Assembly (NCBI GenBank): GCA_035699705.1
Contig: DASSPI010000149.1
Coordinates: 4,994-68,993, forward strand
Origin: CANKHA01 sp035699705
Lineage (GTDB): Bacteria; Pseudomonadota; Alphaproteobacteria; Rhizobiales; Xanthobacteraceae
Reading direction: 5' to 3'
Length of the DNA stretch: 64,000 nt
The notes under the pieces were generated by a model that made no database searches, was not told the DNA's origin, and was given only the letters and a program-made list of their open reading frames with translations. Position 1 is the first letter of the stretch. Every line of letters begins with the position of its first letter. Of the stretch, positions 41,516 to 50,543 are shown one piece after another. A program made the translations under genes and the position numbers.

Positions 41516-42262
41516 TCACGCGACGATCGAGCGCAATCCGCCGGTCCTGTCTGCATAGGACGGCTTTTGCGCCGCGATGCGCAGCTTGTCGGCATAATGC
41601 AGCCACGCCTTGTCCTGTGAGCGCTGCTTGAGGATTTGCTGGCTGATCATTTCGGATTCCTGCAGCGAGAACTCTTTCGGTTTGCCCCCCATCTGCCGCG
41701 TGATCGCGAGAATCTTGAAGGATTCCTCCAGATAGAGCGTCAGCAGCAGCGCCTCCTTCAAATCCTTGCCGGCGACAATAGTGCCATGGCCCTGTTGCAG
41801 GAGCGCGCAACCGGTGCCGAGCGCGCGTGCGATGTCGCCGGCCCGGTCGTCCGACTTGGTCTGGCCCGGGCTGTCGTAAGTCGCGATCTTGCCGTGGAAC
41901 GGCGTGCCGTAATGATGAATGGGCCTGAACTCTTCGCCGAGCGTGCCGAAGGCAATCGCGTAAGGCGGATGGGTATGGACGATGGCGCCGACGTCGGGCC
42001 GCGCCGTGTAGATCGCCGGATGCGCCTTGTAGTCTTTCAGCACAGCGCCGGGCTCATAGATCTGGATATTCTCGACGGTGACTCGCGTCGGACTCGTAAT
42101 CGGGTGCGCCATCATACGGCCGCCCGGCAGCCGGCAGCTCACGTTGAAGGCTGCTTCGGCGACGCCTTCGTTGACCAGAATATGGCAGGCCGTGACGAAA
42201 TCTTCCCGCAGCTGCCGCTCATCCTGGCCGCTGCCGATATCGGCAACCTGGGCGCCCGCCAT
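41516..42262 (-). CDS. Class II aldolase/adducin-family protein 3
   Basis: This 248-residue protein has the family features AAFNVSCRLPGGRMMAHP, the zinc His pair in AIVHTHPPYAIAFGT, an additional His-rich IHHYGTPFHGK and the third His in LLQQGHGTIVAG. It differs from aldolases 1 and 2 in this HHYGTP loop. ATG 42262 follows GAGGGAG. Upstream is a long palindromic repeat; the two paralogous cupins precede it on the same strand. Role in a decarboxylating or retro-aldol step is inferred from family and context. Confidence 0.87.
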   Translation of the reverse strand: MAGAQVADIGSGQDERQLREDFVTACHILVNEGVAEAAFNVSCRLPGGRMMAHPITSPTRVTVENIQIYEPGAVLKDYKAHPAIYTARPDVGAIVHTHPPYAIAFGTLGEEFRPIHHYGTPFHGKIATYDSPGQTKSDDRAGDIARALGTGCALLQQGHGTIVAGKDLKEALLLTLYLEESFKILAITRQMGGKPKEFSLQESEMISQQILKQRSQDKAWLHYADKLRIAAQKPSYADRTGGLRSIVA

Positions 42263-42353
42263 AACCGTCTCCCTCGCTGGCTTATTTCCTTTGTTATTGC
42301 GGGCAAGCATAGCACAACCGCGCGAGTCCCGAGAAGTATTGCTTCCTTCCCTT

Positions 42354-42475
42354 GTCATGCCCGGCGCGCAGCCTAGCTTGCGCAGATCGCGTAAACTTGT
42401 CTGCGAAGCCGGGCATCTCGCTTAGGCAGGCAGTGCCTCAGGAATCGAGATGGCCGGGACAAGCCCGGCCATGAC
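42354..42475. repeat. Intergenic palindrome, GTCATGCCCGG type
   Basis: This 122-bp element begins GTCATGCCCGG and ends CAAGCCCGGCCATGAC, with an inner GCCGGGCAT and GGCCGGGACAAGCCCGGCC that can form a hairpin by itself. It lies between aldolase 3 and a cupin gene and resembles the element at 9289-9370, enlarged by about 40 bases. Confidence 0.7.
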
Positions 42476-42499
42476 AGCGAAGCGGTCTTTAGAACCTGC

Positions 42500-43108
42500 T
42501 CAGGCCGGCTCTTTCACCGTCATATATTTGCGCACCAGCTCGGCCGTGAGAACGACATTCGGATCGTATTCCGGGGCGTTCTCGTACTGCTCCAGGTCGT
42601 TCAGCCCGCAGCTCTGGTAGATGCGGTTGATCACGGAGATCAGCCGCGCCGGCCGCTTCGGATCGGCGTTGAAATGCTGGTGGATGGTGTTCGGCGGAAT
42701 GTAAATCAGATCGCCGGCTTCCCATTCGAAGCGCTGCACCTCGCTCACCGGGATCCAGTGATAGGTGTCGGTGATCTCCACGTCGCAGTCCTGGTGCAGG
42801 TCATAGCCCTTGCCCTCGACCACGTAGAGACATTCCTCGGCCAGGTGCCGATGCTTACCCGAGCGGCTGCCCGGCGGGATAAACTGCATATAGGAGTCCA
42901 CCGTCTCGATGCGGGTATTCATGCGCGCATTCAGCAGGTGCTTCAGCAGTCCCTGGCGGGACATCTCCCACGGCATCTCGCTCGGCTTCACGACTTTCTT
43001 GCGCCGCGCGTTGCGCTCGGGCGCATCCGTCGCTTCGTCCAGCAGCGCCTGATAGAATTTTTCGTTCAGTGCGCCCTGCGCCCACTTGCTCGATTCATCC
43101 CACGCCAT
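42500..43108 (-). CDS. Cupin-domain protein, paralogue A
   Basis: This 202-residue protein has an N-terminal helical region of about 70 residues, then one cupin: SRSGKHRHLAEECLYVVEGK with two His and a Glu, and the last ligand in PPNTIHQHFNADP. It is clearly related to the next gene (EAGDxxxx...NxxHQHFN is shared). Neither has a signal peptide. The pair lies 37 bp apart on one strand and may form a heteromer. Small cupins near ring-cleavage genes are sometimes extradiol-type dioxygenases; nothing here proves it. Confidence 0.82.
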   Translation of the reverse strand: MAWDESSKWAQGALNEKFYQALLDEATDAPERNARRKKVVKPSEMPWEMSRQGLLKHLLNARMNTRIETVDSYMQFIPPGSRSGKHRHLAEECLYVVEGKGYDLHQDCDVEITDTYHWIPVSEVQRFEWEAGDLIYIPPNTIHQHFNADPKRPARLISVINRIYQSCGLNDLEQYENAPEYDPNVVLTAELVRKYMTVKEPA

Positions 43109-43145
43109 TTCTGTAACCCTCGCCTGACCTCGTTGACCGCGCCTC

Positions 43146-43700
43146 TTATTCAGCCGGGTGGTTGTAGTTTTCCTCGTCGTCGCGCGGCACGAAATTGCCC
43201 TGTGTCGGCGAGGGTTTTTTGTCTTCCTTCTCGACGGTGTGCTGGAACAGCATGTTCATGAACAGGAACATCGGCTTGGTCTTCAGCACCAGGGACCGCG
43301 CCGGCTCCCGCTCGCTGCCGTTGAAATGCTGATGCACGCAATTGTTGTGCACGACGACGATGTCGCCGGCTTCCCAATCGTAGCGGATACCGTCGTGAAT
43401 TTCGTAGCCTTTGCCGTCGAGGATGTAGAAGGCTGCCTCATTGACGTGGCCGTGCTTGGAAGTCTTGCCGCCCGGGGCATATTCCTCAAGGTGAATATGC
43501 AGCGTCTGGGTGCGGCCGTCCTCGGGCTCCATGTAGTGGCGGCTGTAATGCTGCGGCCCGCCGTCGAGCTTGAGATCCTTGCCCTTGATGACGCGCGGGA
43601 GCGAACGAAGTCGCTTCATCTCGTCCTTCAGGCCGTAGTTGCCGGTGATCGGGCGGACGAAAAGTCGCTCAACATTCGGATCATGCGCTTTGTTTCCCAT
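43146..43700 (-). CDS. Cupin-domain protein, paralogue B
   Basis: This 184-residue cupin has GGKTSKHGHVNEAAFYILDG (two His and a Glu) and the fourth ligand in HNNCVHQHFNGSE. It shares the EAGDIVVV...HQHFN block with paralogue A but has a shorter N-terminus and a charged C-terminal tail ending NYNHPAE. ATG 43700 follows GAGGAAG. It lies between the SDR gene (upstream, 50 bp) and paralogue A. Specific function unknown. Confidence 0.82.
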   Translation of the reverse strand: MGNKAHDPNVERLFVRPITGNYGLKDEMKRLRSLPRVIKGKDLKLDGGPQHYSRHYMEPEDGRTQTLHIHLEEYAPGGKTSKHGHVNEAAFYILDGKGYEIHDGIRYDWEAGDIVVVHNNCVHQHFNGSEREPARSLVLKTKPMFLFMNMLFQHTVEKEDKKPSPTQGNFVPRDDEENYNHPAE

Positions 43701-43750
43701 TGGCTTCCTCTTAACGCGCCACCGCGCGGCACAGATAAAGTTTAAACCGG

Positions 43751-44500
43751 CTAGCTCGGAATATCGACAGCCATCACGCCGCCGTCGACGAACAGGTTCT
43801 CGCCCAGCACGAAAGTGGCGTCATCGGACACCAGAAACAGCACGGCCTTGGCGACGTCGGACGGCTCAACCGGCCGCTTGAGCAGGTTGGTGATCGGCCG
43901 GTCGGGATTGAACTCGTCCCGGCCAACCGGCGAGCCCGCCTTGTTGGGCGAGACTGAATTTACGCGAATATTATGCGGTGCGAGCTGCACCGCCATGCTG
44001 CGGGTCAGGTTGATCACGCCGCCCTTGGCGGTGGTATAGGCGATGGCACGCGGCCGCCCGCGCCAGCCTGAGGTCGAGGCGATATTCACCATCTTGCCGC
44101 CCGAGCCCTGCGCGATCATCTGTTTTGCGACGAACTTGCCCATCAGGAACGGCCCCTTCAGGGTGACGCTCATGACGCGGTCCCATTCCTCTTCCGTCAG
44201 GTCGATGATGGTCTTGTTGTCGGAGATCGCCACGTTATTGATCAGGATGTCGATGCGGCCGAAGCGTTTGGCGACCTCGGCCACGCCGCGCTCCACATCG
44301 CTGCCCTTTGACACGTCCACCAGGAAGGCGGCGGCGTCCCCACCGGAGGCGGTGATCTCGGCTGCGACCTTTTCTCCGCGCGCCTTGTCCATGTCGAAGA
44401 TCGCCACCCTGGCGCCTTCGGCGGCAAACAGCTTGGCGATTTCCTCGCCGATATTACGGCCGCCGCCCGTGACGATGGCCACCTGGTCCTTCAGCTTCAT
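43751..44500 (-). CDS. Short-chain dehydrogenase/reductase (SDR)
   Basis: This 249-residue Rossmann-fold oxidoreductase has the cofactor loop VTGGGRNIGEEIAKLF, the NNVAIS motif, the catalytic Ser in IASTSGWRGR and the YxxxK pair in AYTTAKGGVIN. An Asp at the end of strand 2 (IFDMDKARGEK) favours NAD over NADP. RVNSVSPNKAG and DGGVMAVDIPS are typical ends. It is the first gene of the SDR-cupin-cupin-aldolase-cupin-Bug run and would oxidise a hydroxyacid or reduce a keto product in that pathway. Confidence 0.9.
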   Translation of the reverse strand: MKLKDQVAIVTGGGRNIGEEIAKLFAAEGARVAIFDMDKARGEKVAAEITASGGDAAAFLVDVSKGSDVERGVAEVAKRFGRIDILINNVAISDNKTIIDLTEEEWDRVMSVTLKGPFLMGKFVAKQMIAQGSGGKMVNIASTSGWRGRPRAIAYTTAKGGVINLTRSMAVQLAPHNIRVNSVSPNKAGSPVGRDEFNPDRPITNLLKRPVEPSDVAKAVLFLVSDDATFVLGENLFVDGGVMAVDIPS

Positions 44501-44666
44501 CCATCAACCGCCTTCTTTTGTGAACTCTTGGGGCCATTCCTATCGCCGGGTCAGGCCGGTGTCGAGCCGCCGACCCCCGCGGGCGTCAACGCTGTTTCCC
44601 TCTCCGCACAGGCTGCGCTAGGAAAGACCCCGACAGCGGACCGGGAAGAACAAGAAGGCATCTGGA

Positions 44667-46730
44667 ATGGGGCGTTACCGCGTAACGGTCGACACGGGCG
44701 GGACATTTTCCGATTTCGTCTATCTCAATGAGGAAACCGGCGAGGTTTCGATCAGCAAGGTGCCGTCCACGCCGGACGACCCTTCACGCGCGATTTTGCA
44801 CGGGATCGAGATGCTGCTGGACAAGGGCGTGCGCGCGGACGAGATCAGCTATTTCTGTCACGGCACCACCGTCGGCACCAATGCGCTGCTGGAAGGCAAG
44901 GGCGTCGCCACCGGGCTCCTAGTCACCGAAGGCTTCAGCGCGGTCTATCCGGTCGGCGAGCAGGCGCGGCCCTACGGCGCGGCGATTTTCGACGTAATGT
45001 ACGACAAGCCCTCGCTGCTGGTTTCCCCCAGCGCGACGGGAGAGGTGAAGGAGCGGGTCGACTTTCGCGGCGCCGTGCTGCGGGAGCTGGACGAGGCGGC
45101 GCTGCGGCAAACTTTGCGCGCGCTCAAGCAGCAGAAGGTCGAATCGATCGCCGTCTGCCTGCTGTTTTCATTTCTGCATCCGCAGCACGAGCAGCGCGTA
45201 GCGGAGCTGATCCGCCAGGAAATGCCGGGCTGCGCGATTTCGCTTTCGTCGGAAATTCTGCCGCAGATCCGCGAATATTACCGGCTGAGCACGACCGTCA
45301 TCAATGCTTACCTGCAGCCGATCCTCGCGCATTACATCGCTCAACTGGAGCAGCGGCTGACCGGAGCCGGCATCCACACCAAACAAAAATACATCATGCA
45401 ATCGAACGGAGGCATGTCGACCTTCGACGCCGCCGCACGCAAGGCGGTGACAACGGTGCTGTCCGGGCCCGCCGGCGGCGTGACCGCGGGCGCCTATGCC
45501 TGCCGCATGACCGGGATGCAGAACATCATCACCTTCGACATGGGCGGCACGTCCTGCGACGTCGCTCTGATCAAGGACGGCGAGCCTTTCCTCTCCAGCC
45601 GCGGCAAGATCGAAGGCCGCGACATCGCGGTGCCGATGATGGACATCAATACCGTGAGCGCGGGCGGCGGCACCATCGCCAAGGTGGACCGTTTCGGCGC
45701 GCTGGAAGTCGGCCCGGAAAGCGCCGGCGCGGTACCCGGCCCGGCCTGCTATTCGCGCGGCGGCACGGTGCCGACCATCACCGACTGCAACCTCGTGCTC
45801 GGCTATCTCGGCGAGGACAATTTCCTCGGCGGCAAAATGCATCTCGACGGCGCCAAGGCGCGTAAGGCGATCGAGGATGTGGTTGCCAAACCGCTGTCGA
45901 TGGACGTGGCGGATGCGGCCGAAGGCATCGTGCGCATCATCGACGTGAAGATGGCGGAGGCGATCAAGGCCATTTCCACCATGCGCGGGCATGACCTGCG
46001 CGATTTCATGCTGCTGGCTTTCGGCGGGGCCGGCCCCGTGCATGCCTGCCGCATGGCGCGCGACCTCGGCATGGCTGGCGTCATCGTGCCGCTCTATCCC
46101 GGCGTCTATTCCGCGATCGGCCTGGTGATGTCGGACGTCAAGCACGACTACATCCAGTCACGCATGATGCCGCTGGCCAAGATCGCGCCCAAGGACTTGA
46201 TCCACATGTTCGATCAGCTCGCCGCGCAGGCGCTGGACGATCTGCGCGCCGACGGATTCACCGCCGACACCATCCGCATCCAGCGCTCGCTCGATATGCG
46301 CTATGCCGGCCAGGGCTATGAAATCACCATTCCCTGCGAGCCGGAGATGATGACCGCCGAAGGCCTGCTGGCGCTGCGCAAATCCTTCGACGAGGTGCAC
46401 CGCGGCATGTTCGGCCATATGGCGCCGGACGAGCCGGTCGAGATCGTCTCCTATCGCGTGCGCGGCGTCGGCATGGTGCCGCCGGTGGAAATGCCGCGCT
46501 TTGAGCGCAGCGGGACCGCGCTGAAAGACGCGTTGCGCGAAACACGCAAGGTCCGCTTCGATGGCAAGACCATCGATTGTCCGATCTATCAGCGCGAGAG
46601 GCTGGACGTCGGCTTGACCTTCAATGGGCCGGCGGTGCTCGACCAGTTCGACTGCACCACCGTGATCTGCCCAGGCCAGACCGTGCGGGTGGATGAATGG
46701 AAAAACCTGATTGTGACGCAGGAGCGGTGA
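44667..46730 (+). CDS. hyuA: Hydantoinase/oxoprolinase subunit A
   Basis: This 687-residue protein is the ATP-binding subunit of an ATP-dependent hydantoinase, 5-oxoprolinase or acetone/acetophenone-carboxylase-type enzyme. ASKHA-like motifs are RVTVDTGGTFSDFVYLNEET near the N-terminus, ITFDMGGTSCDVALIKDG in the middle and LLAFGGAGPVHACRMARDL. TTVLSGPAGGVTAGAYA is another family block. It pairs with subunit B encoded 142 bp downstream. The substrate could be a cyclic amide or a ketone; in this neighbourhood of ring-degrading enzymes, a cyclic amide product is a reasonable guess. Confidence 0.92.
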   Translation: MGRYRVTVDTGGTFSDFVYLNEETGEVSISKVPSTPDDPSRAILHGIEMLLDKGVRADEISYFCHGTTVGTNALLEGKGVATGLLVTEGFSAVYPVGEQARPYGAAIFDVMYDKPSLLVSPSATGEVKERVDFRGAVLRELDEAALRQTLRALKQQKVESIAVCLLFSFLHPQHEQRVAELIRQEMPGCAISLSSEILPQIREYYRLSTTVINAYLQPILAHYIAQLEQRLTGAGIHTKQKYIMQSNGGMSTFDAAARKAVTTVLSGPAGGVTAGAYACRMTGMQNIITFDMGGTSCDVALIKDGEPFLSSRGKIEGRDIAVPMMDINTVSAGGGTIAKVDRFGALEVGPESAGAVPGPACYSRGGTVPTITDCNLVLGYLGEDNFLGGKMHLDGAKARKAIEDVVAKPLSMDVADAAEGIVRIIDVKMAEAIKAISTMRGHDLRDFMLLAFGGAGPVHACRMARDLGMAGVIVPLYPGVYSAIGLVMSDVKHDYIQSRMMPLAKIAPKDLIHMFDQLAAQALDDLRADGFTADTIRIQRSLDMRYAGQGYEITIPCEPEMMTAEGLLALRKSFDEVHRGMFGHMAPDEPVEIVSYRVRGVGMVPPVEMPRFERSGTALKDALRETRKVRFDGKTIDCPIYQRERLDVGLTFNGPAVLDQFDCTTVICPGQTVRVDEWKNLIVTQER

Positions 46731-46760
46731 TGACGAAGCGCGGCGATTCTCATTTGCACC

Positions 46761-46853
46761 GTCACCCCGAGGTGCGAGCAAAGCGAGCCTCGAAGGGCGA
46801 CGGCCCGGGCCGTTCATCCTTCGAGGGCGCTTCGCGCCGCCTCAGGATGACGG
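46761..46853. repeat. Intergenic palindrome, GTCACCCCGAGG...CCTCAGGATGACGG type (copy 2)
   Basis: Outer arms CGTCACCCCGAGG and CCTCAGGATGACGG flank inner CCTCGAAGG and CCTTCGAGG and a GGCCCGGGCC core. It sits between hyuA and hyuB, inside a likely operon, so its hairpin may affect mRNA processing or subunit ratio. Copy 1 is at 39851-39958. Confidence 0.75.
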
Positions 46854-46872
46854 ATGAGGCAGGAGCTAATTG

Positions 46873-48600
46873 ATGCACATCGATGCGGTCGATCTCGAAG
46901 TCGTCAAGGCAAGCCTCTCCGGCATCGTGCAGGAGATGCAGAATTCGCTGTTTCGAACGGGATTTTCCACCATCGTGCGGGAATCGCAGGATGCTTCCTG
47001 CGCGCTGATGAATGCCAAGGGCGAAGTGGTGGCGCAGCATGTGGTGCTGCCGCTGCATATCGGCGCTTTTCCCGCCTGCTGCGCGGCAGTGCTGAAGGAA
47101 TTCGACGACATCGCGGAAGGCGACGCCTTTCTGATCAATCACCCCTACGAAGGCGGCAGCCCGCACGCGCCGGACATGTGCGTGATCACGCCGATCTTTG
47201 TTGCGGGCAGGCTGTTCGGCTTCGGCGGCAGCATCGCGCATAAGAGCGACATCGGCGGCCCGGTGCCGGGAAGCTGCTCCGGCCAGGCGCGCGAGACCTT
47301 CAACGAAGGCCTGCATCTTCCCGCCGTGCGTTACCAGAGCCGCGGCGTCACCTCAGGCGACATCGAGCGCATCATCGCCGCCAACAGCCGCACGCCCGAG
47401 CTGGTGCTGGGCGACATCCGCGGTCAGGTAGGCTCGGGCCGTTTGGGTGAGCAGCGGCTGCTCGAGCTCGTTGGCAAATACGGCAAGGAAAAGATCGAGG
47501 CCTGCTATGCGCGCCTGTTCGAGCTTTCCGAACAGCGCCTGCGCGGCGCCGTCGCGGAATGGAAGGACGGCCGTTTCGAGGCTGAGCGCCTGGTCGACGA
47601 CGACGGCATCGAGCTCAATACGCCCGTCCGAATCCATGTGGTGGTGGAGAAGAAGGGCGACAGCATCCATTTCGATTTCAGCGGCTCGGCCGATCAGACC
47701 AAGGGGCCGGCAAATATCCGCCCGCCACTGGCGCAGGCCGCCGCGGCCTATGTGCTGATCTCGCTGATCGATCCGCATATGTATGTCTGCAGCGGGATGA
47801 TCAACGCTTTCACCATCACCGCGCGCGAAGGCAGCGTGATCAACCCCCGCTTTCCCGCGCCGGTGAATACCTACAATCCGACCGTTCACGCCGTGGTGGA
47901 TGCGATCTTCGCTGCGCTCAGCCATGTCGTGCCGGCACGCGCGCGCGCCGACGGCAGCGGCAGCCGCTCGATCGTGATCGGCGGACGCAGCACCTATACC
48001 GGCAAAGGCTATGTGCAATATGAGATCCTCGCCGGCGGCGCCGGCGCGCGGGCGGCGAAGGACGGCGGTTCCGGCATCACCGTCAACCAGAGCAACGCCA
48101 AGATCGCGCCGGTGGAGATCATCGAAAGCGAGTTCCCGACCCGGCTGACCCGGTTCGAATTGATCCAGGATTCCGGCGGTGCCGGACAGTTCCGCGGCGG
48201 TCTGGGGTTGCGGCGCGAATATCTCAACCTGGCCGACGCCCGCTTCTCCATCCGCTCGATGAAGCACACGATCCCGCCGCATGGCAGCCACGGCGGCAGG
48301 ACCGGCCGCACCGGCGATATCTGGATCAACCCCGGCACCGACGCGGCCAAGCGGCTGCCGACGCGCTATGCCGACTATCCGCTGAAGGAAGGCGACATCT
48401 TCCGGCTCGACACGCCCGGCGGCGGCGGGTTCGGCGACCCGCTCGCGCGCGACCCGCGGAAGGTGCTGTCCGACGTGGCGCAGGGCTATGTCTCGCTGGA
48501 AGCCGCCGAGCGCGATTATGGGGTCGTGATCGACAAGACCGGCCGCGCTGTGGACGAGGCCGCGACCGCCAGGCGGCGCGCTGCCATGAAAGCCGGGTGA
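46873..48600 (+). CDS. hyuB: Hydantoinase/oxoprolinase subunit B
   Basis: This 575-residue catalytic or metal-binding subunit partners with HyuA. Typical segments are SGIVQEMQNSLFRTGFSTIV near the N-terminus, NHPYEGGSPHAPDMCVITPI, SKSDIGGPVPGSCS-like HKSDIGGPVPGSC and the C-terminal FRLDTPGGGGFGDPLARDP. AGGAG lies seven bases before ATG 46873; a TTG directly before it would add one residue. Same strand and order as hyuA, separated by the palindromic repeat. Its stop is six bases before the next gene. Confidence 0.92.
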   Translation: MHIDAVDLEVVKASLSGIVQEMQNSLFRTGFSTIVRESQDASCALMNAKGEVVAQHVVLPLHIGAFPACCAAVLKEFDDIAEGDAFLINHPYEGGSPHAPDMCVITPIFVAGRLFGFGGSIAHKSDIGGPVPGSCSGQARETFNEGLHLPAVRYQSRGVTSGDIERIIAANSRTPELVLGDIRGQVGSGRLGEQRLLELVGKYGKEKIEACYARLFELSEQRLRGAVAEWKDGRFEAERLVDDDGIELNTPVRIHVVVEKKGDSIHFDFSGSADQTKGPANIRPPLAQAAAAYVLISLIDPHMYVCSGMINAFTITAREGSVINPRFPAPVNTYNPTVHAVVDAIFAALSHVVPARARADGSGSRSIVIGGRSTYTGKGYVQYEILAGGAGARAAKDGGSGITVNQSNAKIAPVEIIESEFPTRLTRFELIQDSGGAGQFRGGLGLRREYLNLADARFSIRSMKHTIPPHGSHGGRTGRTGDIWINPGTDAAKRLPTRYADYPLKEGDIFRLDTPGGGGFGDPLARDPRKVLSDVAQGYVSLEAAERDYGVVIDKTGRAVDEAATARRRAAMKAG

Positions 48601-48606
48601 GCGAGG

Positions 48607-49785
48607 ATGACCGACGCCGTGATCCGGAAACGGCGGGTGTTCCATCTGCCCGGCTATGATCCTGCGCCGCCCGCGGCGGTGAAGCGGCGCTTTACGCGCG
48701 AGCTGCGCCGCTTCGAAAAAACCTGGTCGGCGCAGGCTGCGGTTTCCGACATCGGCGCGAGTGATGAGACCTGGAGGATTACCGCGTCGGGCCCGAACTG
48801 GAGCGTCGAGACGGATTACCGCCTCGTGGCCTGGAACGACGTGATTGAAGCCGCGGCGAAGAAGCCGATGTGGACACGCATTCCGCAAGGCCTTTTGGCG
48901 TTCCTGGATTTTGCCGTCGGCGCGCTGCCACGCTATCTGCGTGCCAACTGGCGTTATGCGGGATTTTTCCTCTATCCCTTCGTAATGTTCGCGGCGCTGG
49001 CGGCGCTTGCCATCTACCTTGGCCGCTACGCCGCGAGCGCAAGCGGCTATTCGCTGGTCGGCGTCGCGGTCGCGGCCGCTGTCTTCGCCCTGCTCTGGCA
49101 ATGGCCCGGACGGCGATTCTTTCTGCATCTTCTGTTCGACGACTGGATTTTTTCCCGCGCCTATGTGCGCGGGGGCGATCCGGCCATGGAGGTCAAGCTC
49201 GATCGCACCGCCCGTGAAGTCGTCGAAGCCGCACGCGAGGGCGAGGCTGACGAGGTCGTGGTGATCGGCCACAGCCTCGGCGCGGTGCTGGCCATCGACG
49301 TGCTTGACCGAGCGCTTCGGCTGGAGCCGGCGCTCGGCCAGAAGGGGGCGCGCGTCACCCTGATTTCGGTGGGCTCCTCGATCCTGAAAATCGGGCTGCA
49401 CGCGTCCGCCGCGCGTTTCCGCGCTTGCGCCGAGCGGGTGGCTTCCGCGCCCGGAATCTTCTGGGGCGACTATCAGGCGATCTCCGACATCATGAATTTC
49501 TACAAGCGCGATCCGCTGAGCGCGATGGGACTGCCGACACGGGACGTGCCGCTGGTGCGCATGGTACGGATTCGGCACATGCTCGATCCCGCCATCTACA
49601 AGCGCATCCGCTATCGTCCCCTGCGGATGCATCTGCAATTCGTGAGCGGAAACAATCTGCGCAACGCCTATGATTATTTCATGCTGGTGTGCGGCCCGCT
49701 GAGCACGGAACGCCAGGTGCGCGGCCTCGGCGCGCTCTCCGCGATCGGCCCGGATGGCGCGCTGATAGAAAGAGCGTCCGCATGA
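48607..49785 (+). CDS. Membrane protein with a C-terminal GHSLG hydrolase-like domain
   Basis: I cannot assign a known role. The 392-residue protein has an N-terminal cytoplasmic part with a FHLPGYDPAPP segment, two hydrophobic stretches around residues 120-170 (FFLYPFVMFAALAALAIYLG and LVGVAVAAAVFALLW), then a C-terminal region with VVVIGHSLGAVLAIDVLD, the nucleophile motif of lipases. An acid and His cannot be placed safely. The stop overlaps the methyltransferase-like gene (ATGA), suggesting a joint role in membrane lipid or lipoprotein modification. It follows hyuB closely but is likely unrelated functionally. Confidence 0.8.
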   Translation: MTDAVIRKRRVFHLPGYDPAPPAAVKRRFTRELRRFEKTWSAQAAVSDIGASDETWRITASGPNWSVETDYRLVAWNDVIEAAAKKPMWTRIPQGLLAFLDFAVGALPRYLRANWRYAGFFLYPFVMFAALAALAIYLGRYAASASGYSLVGVAVAAAVFALLWQWPGRRFFLHLLFDDWIFSRAYVRGGDPAMEVKLDRTAREVVEAAREGEADEVVVIGHSLGAVLAIDVLDRALRLEPALGQKGARVTLISVGSSILKIGLHASAARFRACAERVASAPGIFWGDYQAISDIMNFYKRDPLSAMGLPTRDVPLVRMVRIRHMLDPAIYKRIRYRPLRMHLQFVSGNNLRNAYDYFMLVCGPLSTERQVRGLGALSAIGPDGALIERASA

Positions 49786-50366
49786 CCCCGGCCATTGCCA
49801 AGGCGATCTATGTCCTGCTTGCCGTGAGCTGGTACGTCATCCGCTATCCCTATGCGCGACGCGCCGGACGGACGCCGGTGGCGCTCAGCCGGCGCGGCCG
49901 GCGCGAGATCGTGTTGCTGCTGATTTCGCTCGCAGGTCTAGGAATATTGCCTTTCCTCTACGTGGCGACGGGCTTTCCGAAGCCGGCCGACTATCCATTC
50001 CGGCCGGTATTGGCCTGGCTTGGTCTCGCCGCCACGGCCGCATCGCTCGCCATGTTTGTTGCGACCCACCGCGCTCTCGGCCGCAACTGGTCGGTCAGCC
50101 TTGATGTGCGGCAAGATCATCGGCTGATCACCGGGGGCATCTACCGGCATGTGCGGCATCCCATGTACACGGCCTTCTGGCTTTGGGCCGTGGCGCAGGC
50201 GTTGTTGTTGCCCAATTGGGTGGCGGGATTTTCCGGGCTGCTGGGCTTCGGGATTCTCTATTTCCTGCGGGTCGGCGAGGAGGAGCAGCTGATGCTCGAC
50301 GCCTTCGGCGACGACTATCGGGCCTATATGGCGCGCACCAAGCGTCTGGTCCCGGGGCTTTACTAG
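49782..50366 (+). CDS. Isoprenylcysteine-carboxyl-methyltransferase-like membrane protein
   Basis: This 194-residue inner-membrane protein has four to five hydrophobic segments and the ICMT/phospholipid methyltransferase motif: HRLITGGIYRHVRHPMYTAF, followed near the C-terminus by RVGEEEQLMLDAFGDDYRAY. The Glu and HPMY residues form the S-adenosylmethionine site in characterised members. Bacteria have no prenylated CaaX proteins, so the substrate is probably a lipid or small molecule. Its start overlaps the GHSLG membrane protein stop by four bases, implying coupled translation. Confidence 0.88.
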   Translation: MTPAIAKAIYVLLAVSWYVIRYPYARRAGRTPVALSRRGRREIVLLLISLAGLGILPFLYVATGFPKPADYPFRPVLAWLGLAATAASLAMFVATHRALGRNWSVSLDVRQDHRLITGGIYRHVRHPMYTAFWLWAVAQALLLPNWVAGFSGLLGFGILYFLRVGEEEQLMLDAFGDDYRAYMARTKRLVPGLY

Positions 50367-50543
50367 GCCATCGGGCGTTGCGGATTTGCCGCAGTCGGAA
50401 AGATTTTTTGGCGATGCGACTAACAGACCGCATCCCGGGCGCTGATTAGCGCTTAAAATCGTCACGCACGGCGCCGGCCGATTGCGCCCTCGCGAGCATC
50501 GAGCAACACGAGCGCCGAACCGATCCGGGTTGGGGTTTACACG

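Noticed and set aside
47353..49638. Open frame of 761 residues on the minus strand
   Set aside because: It runs antisense to hyuB and the GHSLG membrane protein, both well supported, and has no recognisable domain.
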